A stretch of 64,000 nucleotides of DNA, from assembly GCF_009882985.1 (NCBI RefSeq), contig NZ_WTUZ01000040.1:124001-188000 (forward strand), written 5' to 3'. Positions 1-7,651 of this stretch are shown here, piece by piece; position 1 is the first letter of the stretch, and every line of letters begins with the position of its first letter. The DNA comes from Paenibacillus silvestris (GTDB taxonomy: Bacteria > Bacillota > Bacilli > Paenibacillales > NBRC-103111). The notes under the pieces were generated by a model, which had not been told where the DNA came from, did not search any database, and saw nothing but the letters and a program-made list of their open reading frames with translations. Made by a program: the position numbers and the translations under genes.

Positions 1-424
1 GGTAATAATCTTTAAACTTGGTTAAACCTACCGTGTCCAGCAGTTGATCGACCGTATGTCTATACTCCGAGCGGCTTTGGCCTAACACCTCGAGCGGAAG
101 CTCAATATTCTCCTGTACGGTTCGCCACTCAAATAACGTTGGCTGCTGCAGCACGATTCCGAACTTTCTGCGCAAACGGACTTCCCGCGGATGCTCTTTC
201 TCAATCAGAATTTGCCCGCTGGACGGTTGCAGCAAGTCTGCCATTATGCGCAGCAGCGTTGATTTACCACAGCCCGACGGACCAAGCAAGGATACGAATT
301 CATTCTGGTGCACATCGAATGTGATGTCCTGGAGGACTGTCACTTGCCGCCCTTTTTTACCGAACACCTTGCATACGCCATCCAATGATATTTCCACCTT
401 TTGCCGAGAAAGCTCTGAATTCAT
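1..424 (-). CDS. ABC transporter ATP-binding protein (SsuB/TauB/NrtD-like), C-terminus beyond the left edge
   Basis: The 141 visible codons run from an ATG at 424, preceded by a GAGGAGG ribosome site, to the window edge. The Walker A motif GPSGCGKST lies at residues 48-56. The Q-loop stretch VLQQPTLFEWRTV, near residues 91-103, has the phenylalanine/leucine-rich form typical of nitrate/sulfonate/taurine/hydroxymethylpyrimidine importer ATPases. Signature, Walker B and H-loop lie outside the window. The protein would energise uptake of a small anion or pyrimidine together with a permease and binding protein not seen here. The substrate cannot be told from this part alone. A perfect 17-bp palindrome lies 65 bp upstream of the start. 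Confidence 0.85.
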   Translation of the reverse strand, partial: MNSELSRQKVEISLDGVCKVFGKKGRQVTVLQDITFDVHQNEFVSLLGPSGCGKSTLLRIMADLLQPSSGQILIEKEHPREVRLRRKFGIVLQQPTLFEWRTVQENIELPLEVLGQSRSEYRHTVDQLLDTVGLTKFKDYY

Positions 425-488
425 CCTGCTCCTCCTCAACTTGCCCTTATTAACCTGTTATAGATGTGTTATTTACAATAACTGTATA

Positions 489-505
489 TGTTATATTATA
501 TAACA
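489..505. promoter_or_regulatory. Perfect 17-bp palindrome upstream of the ABC ATPase
   Basis: Two 8-base arms (TGTTATAT and ATATAACA) flank one central T. The site lies 65 bp upstream of the ATPase start at 424 in AT-rich sequence, where a promoter would be expected. It looks like a repressor operator, for example for a TetR/GntR-size dimer. The regulator is not identifiable from the window. Confidence 0.45.
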
Positions 506-579
506 CCTATCAGTTATTACATTATACAAAGTGTTCCGAAATGCATGCTTCAACGTGACAGAGTGTAAAGTCTTCCCAC

Positions 580-617
580 TCGAATTCAAATAACCCTGTC
601 TCCTAGTAGAGTCAGGG
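580..617 (-). terminator. Probable terminator of the S66 peptidase gene
   Basis: Arms at 594-602 and 609-617 pair as CCCTG/CAGGG and CTC/GAG around one mismatch. On the minus strand they are followed by a T-rich stretch. Closer to the stop codon, 630-651 is a second AT-only stem-loop with perfect 9-base arms and a 4-base loop. Together they fill most of the 240-bp gap between the peptidase stop and the ABC ATPase start. Confidence 0.5.
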
Positions 618-664
618 CTATTACATACATTACATAATTAATATTATGTAAACAAATTTTCATG

Positions 665-1588
665 CTACATTTTAACCGTTGGTTCAAGCACTGTAAGTGT
701 GTTATTCGAGGTGTTGAGATCCACCATTGCTCCAATTGGAATTGCTGCCTTATAGGAACCATGCGCGGTGCTTAAATTCGTCATAAGTGGTTTGCCAAGC
801 GGATAAATCAAACTGTTGATAATATCATCATACGAAGTTGAATACGAAACCGAACAATTCGTGCATTGACCCATAACAATCCCTTGGCAATGTTGGAATT
901 TGCCAGCCATGATCAATTGCGTCAAATAGCGATATATCGTGTTCGTTGGTTCATGCGTCTCTTCGATAACCACGATTTTCCCTGTTGTGTTTATTTCATA
1001 CGGTGTCCCCAGTGATCCTACGAAAGAGGTCAGATTTCCCCCAACAATTTGCCCACTGACATTGCCATGAACTAAACTTTTCAGCTGCATCCCAGGTGGA
1101 TTTTGAATCACTCTGCTCTTGGATAATGTCGACGTCGCCGCGAAAAACTGATCAAAGTTATAAGCAGGTGTACTCGTATTAAAATCAATTAAAAGAAGGC
1201 TTTGAAAGGTAATTAAGTTTGCAAATTGGTTAAGCACGTTCAATAAAATGGTAATATCACTGTAACCAGTAATAATTTTTGGATTTCTGCTAATCAACTG
1301 ATAGTCCAGATACGGTAAAATATCTCTTACTCCTGTGCCTCCCCTGGTTGGCAATATCATCTTGACCTGAGGATTTGAAATCATCTCCATAAAATCTTCA
1401 GCGCGCTGTGGAGCTGTGGAAGCTACGATCCCATCATAAGAATAGGCATATTTCCCCACTAGTACGTTAAAACCCATTCCTTCAAGCGTCTCAATTCTTG
1501 CATCAATGATACTCGCGTCAAGCGGACTTCCTAACGTAACAATGCCTATGGTGTCACCACCGCGTAAGATGGGGGGCTGTATGGCCAT
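665..1588 (-). CDS. LD-carboxypeptidase, peptidase family S66 (LdcA/MccF-like)
   Basis: This is a serine peptidase family that removes the terminal D-amino acid from murein tetrapeptides or detoxifies microcin-like compounds. The usual S66 landmarks are visible: the RGGTG turn, the nucleophilic elbow GYSDIT, the VIEETHE segment carrying the catalytic Glu, and a His in STAHGS near the C-terminus. The frame is open upstream to 1672, but the ATG at 1588 has an AGGAGG site 9 bases ahead and matches where S66 proteins begin, so I use it (307 residues). There is no signal peptide, so it is cytosolic. It ends an apparent two-gene unit with the recombinase gene, although its start is separated from that stop by about 95 bp. 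Confidence 0.88.
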   Translation of the reverse strand: MAIQPPILRGGDTIGIVTLGSPLDASIIDARIETLEGMGFNVLVGKYAYSYDGIVASTAPQRAEDFMEMISNPQVKMILPTRGGTGVRDILPYLDYQLISRNPKIITGYSDITILLNVLNQFANLITFQSLLLIDFNTSTPAYNFDQFFAATSTLSKSRVIQNPPGMQLKSLVHGNVSGQIVGGNLTSFVGSLGTPYEINTTGKIVVIEETHEPTNTIYRYLTQLIMAGKFQHCQGIVMGQCTNCSVSYSTSYDDIINSLIYPLGKPLMTNLSTAHGSYKAAIPIGAMVDLNTSNNTLTVLEPTVKM

Positions 1589-1683
1589 TTGGATGCCTCC
1601 TACCAATGCCCTTGTACGGCTAAGGTTTAATCTCTCTTTTGCCTTATGCGCCAAAAGTGAAAAATATACCATTGGTTGATCTC

Positions 1684-2604
1684 TTATATCCCCATCCCCG
1701 CCGGAATGAACGCTGTAACCCGATTCATTGCCTCTTGCTTCTGCTTATCCGCAACGTGCGTGTAGATTTGAGTTGTTTGTATGCTCGCATGACCCAATAA
1801 TTCCTGCAAAGTTCGAATATCCGTTCCTGCTAATACCTGCATCGTAGCAAATGTATGCCGGAGCTTGTGACTGGAAATCGACTTCCCTTGCAGCTCCGCA
1901 TAATGTTTCTTCAGTTCTTCAAAATGTTTCTCCGCGATTGTTTGAATCATCCGAATGCTAATCCGTCGCCCAAATTGCGAGACGAAAAATGGCTGCTCGG
2001 CTTTGCTGCGCGAATCCAACCGTTCTGTCAGTGCTTTACTAAGCACTTTCACTAACTCCTCAGGCAGTGGAATTAACCGCCATTTCCGCCCTTTGCCATA
2101 TACCAGCAGTGACTTGGTCGTCAGGTTGAAATCTGATGTATTCAATCGGTGCAGCTCGCTTACCCGGAGCCCAGCGTAACTCATCAACAGAAACATAGCC
2201 ACATTGCGAATTTGATATTTCCCCTCAATCGATTGCAGAAAAACAGACAGCAGCTGCTCACTTAGAAATGTAGGAATTTGATTCTTCTCTACTTTTGATT
2301 TCTTAATGTTCAGAGATGGATTGCTAGTCGCCAATTGCAGCTCGATCAAAGCGGAGAAAAAAGTCCGGATCGAAGACAAGTACCGATTACGCGCAGCATC
2401 CCCTGCTCCTCCCTGACGCATTTTCGTTAAAAAGCGCATTATATCAATGGCTTCAATGTTGTCTAGAGATTTGGTCATCGACGAAAGAAATAACCGAACA
2501 TCACCTAAGTAAGCTTGCTGTGTTCTTTTGGTAAATCCCTGATCCTTCATCCAGGTATCAAAAAGCTCCAAATAGTCGTCGTCATACTCGAATCCTTGTC
2601 CCAC
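1684..2604 (-). CDS. Tyrosine recombinase/integrase (XerC/XerD-like, 306 aa)
   Basis: It has an N-terminal SAM-like core-binding domain (about residues 10-95) and a C-terminal catalytic domain (about 110-295). All catalytic residues are in place: Arg147 in AGLRVSEL, Lys171 in YGKGRK, His246 and Arg249 in HKLRH, His272 in LLGHAS, and the nucleophile Tyr281 in QIYTHV. The start is GTG at 2604. The length fits Xer-type or small phage-type integrases. No attachment site, excisionase or other mobile genes are nearby, so it may be a stand-alone chromosomal recombinase. It is not obviously the chromosomal dimer-resolution XerC or XerD. Confidence 0.9.
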   Translation of the reverse strand: MGQGFEYDDDYLELFDTWMKDQGFTKRTQQAYLGDVRLFLSSMTKSLDNIEAIDIMRFLTKMRQGGAGDAARNRYLSSIRTFFSALIELQLATSNPSLNIKKSKVEKNQIPTFLSEQLLSVFLQSIEGKYQIRNVAMFLLMSYAGLRVSELHRLNTSDFNLTTKSLLVYGKGRKWRLIPLPEELVKVLSKALTERLDSRSKAEQPFFVSQFGRRISIRMIQTIAEKHFEELKKHYAELQGKSISSHKLRHTFATMQVLAGTDIRTLQELLGHASIQTTQIYTHVADKQKQEAMNRVTAFIPAGMGI

Positions 2605-2671
2605 CCTTGTTCACTCCGTCCATTAGAATCTAAGTTGCGTTAAATATAGATTTAGTGCAATTTTTTTAGTA

Positions 2672-2700
2672 GAAAAAAGCGGCCTAATTCGGCCGAAAAA
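2672..2700. terminator. Bidirectional rho-independent terminator
   Basis: A CGGCC/GGCCG stem around a 6-base loop is flanked by A6 on the left and A5 on the right. On the minus strand it follows the YolD-like stop codon immediately and ends in a T-run. Confidence 0.75.
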
Positions 2701-2703
2701 GAG

Positions 2704-2958
2704 CTAATCTCTTGGGTATTCCACTTTCATAATATCCATAAAAGGTACTTTATCCAATTCCCCATTGCCGGTCTCCATATGTACTCGCCCTGTGCGTGAG
2801 TCCATCGTTTTGATAAGACCACGTACCGTTTCTACACGACCCCAAACCGTAAGGACAATCTCTGAATTTTCCATCTTCGCTTCCGATAGTTGATTCCCAA
2901 TTTCCTCTAAAACAAACTCGTCGCGCGTTGGTCTTTTTGCAACTTTCGCTTTTGCCAT
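2704..2958 (-). CDS. YolD-like family protein (84 aa)
   Basis: The C-terminal two thirds fits the small beta-rich YolD-like domain: VLTVWGRVETVRG, then an acidic turn, then VPFMDIMKVE. YolD proteins in Bacillus are often encoded beside Y-family UV-damage polymerases. No such polymerase is present here, and the molecular function is not established. The gene lies 22 bp downstream of ywbE on the same strand, so the two probably share a transcript ending at the stem-loop at 2672-2700. Confidence 0.7.
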   Translation of the reverse strand: MAKAKVAKRPTRDEFVLEEIGNQLSEAKMENSEIVLTVWGRVETVRGLIKTMDSRTGRVHMETGNGELDKVPFMDIMKVEYPRD

Positions 2959-2980
2959 TCTCGCTCCCCCTGCGTCCTAA

Positions 2981-3184
2981 TCACCTAGCCGGCGATAAAA
3001 TTTCTTTAACTCTACCTACTTGTCCATCGGTTAGTCTTACTTTAATGCCATGTGGATGTGTCGGTGAATTCGTTAATAAGTCTTTCACAATTCCTCTTGT
3101 TAGCTTTCCGCTCCGTTGGTCTTGTTTTAAGACAATATTGACTTCGATTCCCGGCAGGACATCTTTACGATTTTGCCCATTCAT
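2981..3184 (-). CDS. ywbE: YwbE family protein (DUF2196), 67 aa
   Basis: The compact basic protein matches the YwbE family throughout. Recognisable parts are MNGQNRKDVLPGIEV, VLKQDQRSGKLTRG and HPHGIKVRL, with a conserved ending GQVGRVKEI. The family is widespread in Firmicutes, is about 65 residues long and has no assigned function; the fold is expected to be a small beta barrel. The ribosome site upstream of the ATG at 3184 is weak. Confidence 0.85.
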   Translation of the reverse strand: MNGQNRKDVLPGIEVNIVLKQDQRSGKLTRGIVKDLLTNSPTHPHGIKVRLTDGQVGRVKEILSPAR

Positions 3185-3585
3185 GCTGTTGGAGTCGCCT
3201 GCTTTCTTCTGAGATTGTGCTTCATTATAACATATATTTCACACATTCCCTACCCGAAGTGCCAACATAAGTAAAACCCATTACAACCGTTAAGATGACC
3301 CATACGATGATCGATATAGAAGATTTGGGTCATCTGAAGCACAATGACCTGCTCATACGTGAATAAAAACCAAAATTTCGCCCTGAAAATTAATTCATAC
3401 TATTAATGATTAATGTCATTAAATATTATCATCCACATCTGACTTATACTTTTTTAGTTGAAATAATTATCTTTTTTTCATAGTTCCCATGGATGAAATA
3501 TTCAGATACAATATAATTAGTTAACACCATTAAATTCGTGATAAATCAATAATAACAAGGACTTCTTACGGAGGTAATATACAAA
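3185..3585. other. Intergenic region with a 10-bp inverted repeat
   Basis: This 400-bp divergent gap separates ywbE from the AraC gene. It contains a perfect inverted repeat with 10-base arms (AGATGACCCA and TGGGTCATCT) at 3292-3301 and 3325-3334, spaced by 23 bases. The rest is AT-rich. The GGAGGT at 3570-3575 is the ribosome site of the AraC gene. No small coding region is convincing. Confidence 0.5.
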
Positions 3586-4449
3586 ATGCCAAGATTCATG
3601 GACTATATGATCAGTCCTTATCCACTGCGGATCATTACGCTGCCCATCGACTCCAGCAAACTAAAGCTGCAATCATTAATCATTTCCAACGTCGGACACT
3701 TGCCTGGACGCATCTCTTTCCGACATCAAGCCTCTTTCTCCAAATGGGCATTTATTTACTTGTCTGGTGGCAGTGGGTCCTATCAAGCCAATAATGGTCC
3801 TGTGCAACGTGTGGAGAGCGGCACTCTCCTCTTCTTGCGACCAGGCGTCATTTATAATTATGGCCCAGATCAGGGTGGGTATTGGGATGAGTATTATTTT
3901 ACTTTTGAGGGAACTCGTATAGATGAATGGCTTAATAGTTGGTTAACGAATGTTGATGAAGCGAAGCAAGTCGGCCATGAGGATGCTACCCAACACAACC
4001 GAATTGAACGCATCTTCATGTTGATGGAGAGTGGATTACCAGATAACATTGACCGCGCGGCGCTGCTTGTGGAAACATTACTTTTTGAATTTATGCTGAA
4101 GGCGCAAGCTACGGCCCAAACGACAAAAACACAGCAAGTCATCGATATCATGGATGATCTCGGGGATTCCCTCTTCCAGCCTTTCGATGCGAAAAGTATC
4201 GCTAAGCGGCATCACATTTCAATTTCAACACTTCGTAGAGTCGTGAGTGAATATACAGGCTATCCGCTCAACGCTTATATCAACCGTTTGAAAATTGCTG
4301 AAGCGAAAAACATACTCCTGAATACGGAGGATTCTGTCAAAGAAGTGGCGGATTCGTTAGGCTTTAAAGATGTCTTTTACTTTTCACGATTATTCAAAAA
4401 GTACGTCGGCGTTGCCCCTCTTATTTACCGAAATAATATGCAGCTGTAA
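3586..4449 (+). CDS. AraC family transcriptional regulator (287 aa)
   Basis: An N-terminal cupin-type sensing domain (about residues 20-130) is followed by two helix-turn-helix motifs (about 185-285). The second helix pair is seen in VKEVADSLGFKDVFYFSRLFKKYVG, cited here in part as DVFYFSRLFKK, the AraC signature. The start is supported by GGAGGT 10 bases ahead. Regulators of this layout usually control a neighbouring sugar or stress operon, but no obvious target adjoins it. It ends in an AT-rich terminator. Confidence 0.9.
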   Translation: MPRFMDYMISPYPLRIITLPIDSSKLKLQSLIISNVGHLPGRISFRHQASFSKWAFIYLSGGSGSYQANNGPVQRVESGTLLFLRPGVIYNYGPDQGGYWDEYYFTFEGTRIDEWLNSWLTNVDEAKQVGHEDATQHNRIERIFMLMESGLPDNIDRAALLVETLLFEFMLKAQATAQTTKTQQVIDIMDDLGDSLFQPFDAKSIAKRHHISISTLRRVVSEYTGYPLNAYINRLKIAEAKNILLNTEDSVKEVADSLGFKDVFYFSRLFKKYVGVAPLIYRNNMQL

Positions 4450-4497
4450 ATTAGTTTACATAACATTAAATATGTAAACTAATTGCGTCCTTTTTTA
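4450..4497 (+). terminator. AT-rich terminator after the AraC gene
   Basis: Perfect 13-base arms at 4450-4462 and 4471-4483 flank an 8-base loop. A T6 run follows at 4491-4496. The first arm overlaps the end of the coding region. Confidence 0.7.
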
Positions 4498-4588
4498 TAA
4501 AAATGAGTGCTTCGTCCTAGTACGACTTGTCATCGAGCTACATATGATAAATTAGTAGTAAATCTTCCCAATGGGGGGGTGAATCCAA

Positions 4589-4870
4589 ATGACACTAGCA
4601 CTTACAGGATGGATGCTCTACGCAATGTTTGCAGTTCTTGGTTTAATGGGCCTGAGCTTTTTGTTCAACTTATACAAATCTCTAAAAGCCGGTTCGTTCT
4701 CCAGTTCTTTATTTCTCTCTTATTTGAAAGACTTACTGTTCTACGTGTTCCCATTATTCATGCTTTCCAACATGATGGCTCTTGATCCTACAGGTTTCTT
4801 ACTGTTAATCGGTTATTATCTTGGCGCACTCGGAGTCGTACTCAAATATTTGGAGAGCTTTAAAAAATAA
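4589..4870 (+). CDS. Small integral membrane protein, unknown function (93 aa)
   Basis: Three hydrophobic segments are visible at about residues 4-27, 45-63 and 68-87, with a short basic loop (YKSLKAGS) after the first and a basic tail (ESFKK). The start is well supported by a GGGGGGTGA site 7 bases ahead of the ATG. I do not recognise the family. A strong terminator follows, so it is probably transcribed alone. Confidence 0.65.
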   Translation: MTLALTGWMLYAMFAVLGLMGLSFLFNLYKSLKAGSFSSSLFLSYLKDLLFYVFPLFMLSNMMALDPTGFLLLIGYYLGALGVVLKYLESFKK

Positions 4871-4918
4871 TTTGTAACCGCATTCACAAAATGCTCATGA
4901 TATGGCTCATACAGAGAG

Positions 4919-4956
4919 CCAAAAGCAGCCATGGATTCATGGCTGCTTTTTTCATT
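4919..4956. terminator. Strong bidirectional terminator
   Basis: Perfect 13-base arms at 4921-4933 and 4938-4950 enclose GATT, with A4 at the start and T6 at the end. It separates the convergent small membrane protein and SDR genes. Confidence 0.85.
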
Positions 4957-4972
4957 ATTATATAAATAAGCA

Positions 4973-5719
4973 TTAAGATATTACAAGCCCGCCATCCACA
5001 CCAATAATTTGTCCCGTGATCCAACCTGAGTCTCTGTCGGCCAAATTAACAACCCAACTTGCAACATCATCTGTTACGCCACGACGCCCAAGTGGAATCA
5101 TCTTGCGCTCCTGTTCCTTCACTTCATTAATCTGCTCCTCGCTAAGTCCCATACGATCTCTGAGGAAAGCAGTTTCTACCGGTCCACTAGCAATGGCGTT
5201 CACACGAATCCCTTGCGGAGCGAGTTCAAGAGCCCAGCAGCGTGTCAGATGTTCTACCGCAGCTTTACTCGAAGCATAAAGAGATAAACCTGCCGCTGCT
5301 TTACTTCCGTAAGTGCTTGACATGTTGATGATGGCTCCCTTCGTTTTTTCGAGGTGCGGAATGGCAGCTGCAGCTAGCAATGTCGGACCAGTCACATTTA
5401 CGGCAAAAATATCGCTAATTGATTTCGCACTTACATCTGCTAATGGTTGAATAACGCCGCCGCCTGCATTATTCACGACGATATCAATTCGTCCCCAATG
5501 TTCAAGTGCAGCTGCAACGGTTTTGTTTGCCGACTCCGGATCGCTGACGTCCGCTACAAATGCTTTAATGTTTGGATCGCTGGCAGCGATTTCTTCTAAT
5601 GGGCCTATTTGCCGCCCTGTGATTAATACTTTTGCTCCTTTTGCAGAAAACATGCGAGCCGCGGCAAGCCCGATACCGCCACCGCCACCTGTAATAATGG
5701 CAACTTTATCTTTTAACAT
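4973..5719 (-). CDS. SDR family NAD(P)-dependent oxidoreductase (248 aa)
   Basis: This is a classical short-chain dehydrogenase. The cofactor motif TGGGGGIG is at residues 10-17 and NNAG at 83-86. The catalytic Ser is in NMSSTYG (134-135), with Tyr148 and Lys152 in the YASSK motif. The C-terminal IIGVDGGLVIS is typical. The substrate cannot be deduced. AAGGAG precedes the ATG. A 16-bp palindrome upstream (5776-5791) matches one upstream of the neighbouring marR gene, which suggests that this SDR is the target of that MarR repressor. Confidence 0.9.
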   Translation of the reverse strand: MLKDKVAIITGGGGGIGLAAARMFSAKGAKVLITGRQIGPLEEIAASDPNIKAFVADVSDPESANKTVAAALEHWGRIDIVVNNAGGGVIQPLADVSAKSISDIFAVNVTGPTLLAAAAIPHLEKTKGAIINMSSTYGSKAAAGLSLYASSKAAVEHLTRCWALELAPQGIRVNAIASGPVETAFLRDRMGLSEEQINEVKEQERKMIPLGRRGVTDDVASWVVNLADRDSGWITGQIIGVDGGLVIS

Positions 5720-5775
5720 GTTCAGAACTCCTTTTGTTTAACAAATTTAAAATAGAATTTCATTAACTAACTAAC

Positions 5776-5791
5776 AATTAATCAATTAACT
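5776..5791. promoter_or_regulatory. Putative MarR operator upstream of the SDR gene
   Basis: Read on the minus strand the site is AGTTAATTGATTAATT, 57 bp upstream of the SDR start. It differs at only two positions from the site at 6294-6309 next to the marR start, and both keep the AGTTAATTG half. Confidence 0.55.
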
Positions 5792-5830
5792 ATTAGGGAG
5801 ACCTGTCCCTTTAAGGACAGAAGCTCTTGC

Positions 5831-6220
5831 TTACACCAACTTTTTCAACAACGTTGCCAACTGATTTTGTTCTTCCCGGCTAAGTTTATTACCGACATTC
5901 TGTGTAATAGTCTGTTCATATACAGGCCATACTTGTAATATGATTTCATGACCTTCTGGGGTCAAACTAACTAGAATTCTTCTCCTATTGGATGGATCGA
6001 AATTTCTTTGAATGCGTCCTGCTTTCTCCAAAGAATTTAATAAGTTGCTAATATTCGCTCTAGTAACAGCGAGATCATCGCTTATCTCCGATGGGACCAT
6101 AGCCCTTCCACTTGACTTAAGAGCAACTAAGACGCACCAACGGCCCAACGTCAAATCGAACTTGGCGAGTTGCTCCTCTAATTGCTGAACCAAATGATGA
6201 TTGGTTTTATATAGTGTCAA
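5831..6220 (-). CDS. MarR family transcriptional regulator; N-terminus possibly frameshifted
   Basis: A winged helix protein with the MarR layout: recognition segment VPSEISDDLAVTRANISNLL, then the wing with DPSNRRRILVSLTPEG. The frame begins at a TTG (6220) with no ribosome site. A better signal lies upstream: GGAGGT followed by ATG at 6278 opens a frame that stops after nine codons at a TTTT run (minus strand, 6251-6254). Dropping one T would join that peptide to residues ahead of the MarR frame without a stop. So either the start is a weak TTG or a one-base insertion disrupts the N-terminus. It likely represses itself and the SDR gene. Confidence 0.8.
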   Translation of the reverse strand: MTLYKTNHHLVQQLEEQLAKFDLTLGRWCVLVALKSSGRAMVPSEISDDLAVTRANISNLLNSLEKAGRIQRNFDPSNRRRILVSLTPEGHEIILQVWPVYEQTITQNVGNKLSREEQNQLATLLKKLV

Positions 6221-6293
6221 AAAGACATTGACCGGTTGAGGAGATTGTTCAAAAGGGTTCCACTTCTCTATAGGACATAACCTCCGTCTGAAT

Positions 6294-6309
6294 AGTTAAT
6301 TGGTTAACT
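6294..6309. promoter_or_regulatory. Putative MarR operator at the marR promoter
   Basis: AGTTAATTGGTTAACT has perfect 6-base arms around TTGG. It lies just upstream of the GGAGGT/ATG at 6285-6276. A near copy lies upstream of the SDR gene at 5776-5791. Confidence 0.6.
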
Positions 6310-6522
6310 GTTTGCCATTTAACAATACGTTTTTCATATGTACTTGTCAAGTCAACGAGTTATCCAAAATCTAACTTGTCCTGATTACAACGTCAGCGAT
6401 CAAGCCGCCGCTCCTCTTTATGCCGCCTGTTACGAGATATAGGCAATTGTCTTTTCAACCAGACTACCTAATCGGCTTCGCCATTTTACCTGTAGAATTT
6501 CCTGTTATTTCACCCTTGAGCA

Positions 6523-6561
6523 ATAAAAAAAGAGCAGCCCCTACTTGCACGGGAACTGCTG
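6523..6561 (-). terminator. Terminator of the D-2-hydroxyacid dehydrogenase gene
   Basis: On the minus strand a 9-bp stem (AGCAGTTCC with GGGGCTGCT, two G-U pairs) is followed by T7. It lies 46 bp after the stop codon at 6607. The rest of the gap between 6310 and 6522 shows nothing recognisable. Confidence 0.7.
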
Positions 6562-6606
6562 CTTCACTAGATCATGTCATAGATTCCGTTCATCTTCCCT
6601 TGTATA

Positions 6607-7563
6607 TCAGGAAAAAGTTCGAACCGGTGATCCCGCTAAATAAGCTTTGATATCATCAACTACATCTCTATAAAAAGCCTGATAATTCGCCTCGGATACA
6701 TAGCCGATATGCGGTGTAGTCAGAAGATTCGGTAACGATCTGTATTTATCAGCTTGCGGCAGCGGTTCTACCTCAAAGACATCGACTGCGGCTCCGGCGA
6801 TCGAGCGGCTCTGCAGAGCTTCAGCAAGAGCTTCTTGATCAACGATCGGGGCACGGGACGTATTAATCAAATAGGCAGAAGGCCGCATATGCTTGAGTTC
6901 CGCCGCGCCGATCAGACCTCTTGATCGTTCGCTTAAAACAAGATGAATCGACACAAAGTCACTGCTTTCAAGCAGCTCTTCTTTGGAACCAGCTAATCTC
7001 ACGCCAACTTCATCGGCCTTCTCTTGCGTTAGATTCTGGCTCCATGCTACGACATTCATACCGAACGCTTGACCGAACTTGGCGATCTTCGTGCCAAGGT
7101 TGCCTAAGCCTAGTACGCCAAGCGTCTTGCCGTATAAATCTGTTCCGATTGTGCTCTGCCACTGACCACCGCGAATTGCGTTATGCTCTTGCACGATGTT
7201 GCGAGCTAGTCCAAGAACCAAAGCCCAAGTGAGCTCGGCGGTTGCGTTGCCAGCGCCTCTCGTTCCACAAACGGTAATACCTTGCGAAGCGGCAGCCTCC
7301 AGATCAATGGAGGCATTCCGCATGCCCGTGGTAACTAGCAGCTTCAAGTGAGGAAGCCGCTTAAGAAGAGATGCGCGGAAAGGAGTCCGTTCGCGCATAA
7401 TCACGACGATTTCGCAATCGGCGATTAGTTCGACAAGCTCATCTGGCGAATCGATATGGCGATTGATGGTTTTGACTTCCACTTGGTCCGTAATCGGTGA
7501 CCAATCCGCAGCTGTTAAGGCCACTTGCTGGTAGTCGTCTAAAATTGCGCAGCGAAGCTTCAT
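6607..7563 (-). CDS. D-2-hydroxyacid dehydrogenase family protein (318 aa)
   Basis: An NAD-dependent 2-hydroxyacid dehydrogenase fold: a substrate-binding domain split around a Rossmann domain carrying GLGNLG (LGVLGLGNLGTK). The family catalytic residues are visible as Arg in NTSRAPIVD, Glu in FEVEPLP and His in TTPHIGY. The ATG at 7563 follows GGAGGC and gives the usual N-terminus MKLRCAILDD; the frame extends nine codons further without support. It may reduce a 2-oxo acid or oxidise a D-2-hydroxy acid. The specific substrate is unknown. A terminator follows. Confidence 0.9.
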   Translation of the reverse strand: MKLRCAILDDYQQVALTAADWSPITDQVEVKTINRHIDSPDELVELIADCEIVVIMRERTPFRASLLKRLPHLKLLVTTGMRNASIDLEAAASQGITVCGTRGAGNATAELTWALVLGLARNIVQEHNAIRGGQWQSTIGTDLYGKTLGVLGLGNLGTKIAKFGQAFGMNVVAWSQNLTQEKADEVGVRLAGSKEELLESSDFVSIHLVLSERSRGLIGAAELKHMRPSAYLINTSRAPIVDQEALAEALQSRSIAGAAVDVFEVEPLPQADKYRSLPNLLTTPHIGYVSEANYQAFYRDVVDDIKAYLAGSPVRTFS

Positions 7564-7651
7564 TATGTCATTGCCTCCTTCATCGTACATGTGAGTATAC
7601 CAATTTCAAGTATATTCCTGTCGAGAGTGCCTTGCAAACTATTAGCTCCTA

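Noticed and set aside
139..503. Two forward reading frames at the left edge
   Set aside because: They lie opposite the ABC ATPase gene, have no ribosome site and show no recognisable protein pattern.
1684..2604. Integrative mobile element around the tyrosine recombinase
   Set aside because: No direct repeats, tRNA end, excisionase, phage or conjugation genes were seen nearby.
5813..5826. CTGTCC/GGACAG hairpin after marR as a terminator
   Set aside because: The stem is only six pairs and no T-run follows on the minus strand.
6420..6650. Forward 76-residue frame between marR and the dehydrogenase
   Set aside because: It runs through a clear terminator and into the antisense of a well-supported gene.
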